From NCBI GenBank assembly GCA_937873245.1, contig CALMVY010000074.1, positions 1 through 5,590 of the forward strand: a stretch of 5,590 bases of DNA, read 5' to 3'. The translations under genes and the position numbers were made by a program. Numbering within the stretch: the first letter of the stretch is position 1; every line of letters starts with the position of its first letter. Shown here piece after piece: positions 5,589 to 5,590 of the stretch. Source of the stretch: an uncultured Arthrobacter sp. GTDB lineage: Bacteria; Actinomycetota; Actinomycetes; Actinomycetales; Micrococcaceae. Below the pieces are notes generated by a model. The model saw only the letters and a list, made by a program, of their open reading frames with translations. It was not told the DNA's origin and ran no database searches.

Positions 5589-5590
5589 AT

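Overview
The window is about two-thirds GC, with strong G/C bias at third codon positions, compact spacing and several start codons that look leaderless. Together with the gene types (a mycobacterial GlpQ1-like phosphodiesterase, a Streptomyces-type M28 aminopeptidase made as a lipoprotein, and DUF445), this suggests a high-GC actinobacterium. A soil Micrococcaceae member (Arthrobacter/Pseudarthrobacter-like) is my best guess, from the general look of the proteins and not from a search.

Layout, left to right. (1) Bases 1-784, + strand: C-terminal part of a NarK-type nitrate/nitrite transporter, cut by the left edge. (2) Bases 809-2146, - strand: a complete DUF445 (YjiN-like) membrane protein, convergent with the transporter; both TAG stops lie in one short inverted repeat. 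(3) Bases 2147-2196: a 50-bp divergent promoter region in which each gene has a TANNNT -10-like box exactly 6 bp before its ATG. (4) Bases 2197-3093, + strand: a cytosolic glycerophosphodiester phosphodiesterase, with a small hairpin just after its stop. (5) Bases 3094-3268: a 175-bp gap with hairpins and a promoter-like sequence. (6) Bases 3269-4333, + strand: an M28-family zinc aminopeptidase with a lipoprotein signal peptide and all expected metal ligands. (7) Bases 4397-5590, - strand: a two-gene unit, transcribed right to left. An MFS exporter (N-terminus beyond the right edge) is followed by an ArsR-family repressor whose probable TTG start lies inside the exporter gene.

Most of the window looks like ordinary chromosomal genes: nitrate uptake, phosphodiester salvage, extracytoplasmic peptide trimming and a conserved membrane protein. 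The most informative part is the ArsR/MFS pair. The regulator has no cysteine but carries an exact D-x-H-x10-H-x2-H pattern in its last helix, which is the alpha5 metal site of CzrA/NmtR-type sensors. This suggests a Zn/Co/Ni-responsive repressor controlling the MFS exporter, which from its own sequence would only be called a general efflux pump. I found no RNA gene, insertion sequence, CRISPR array, phage gene or clear undescribed multi-gene system.
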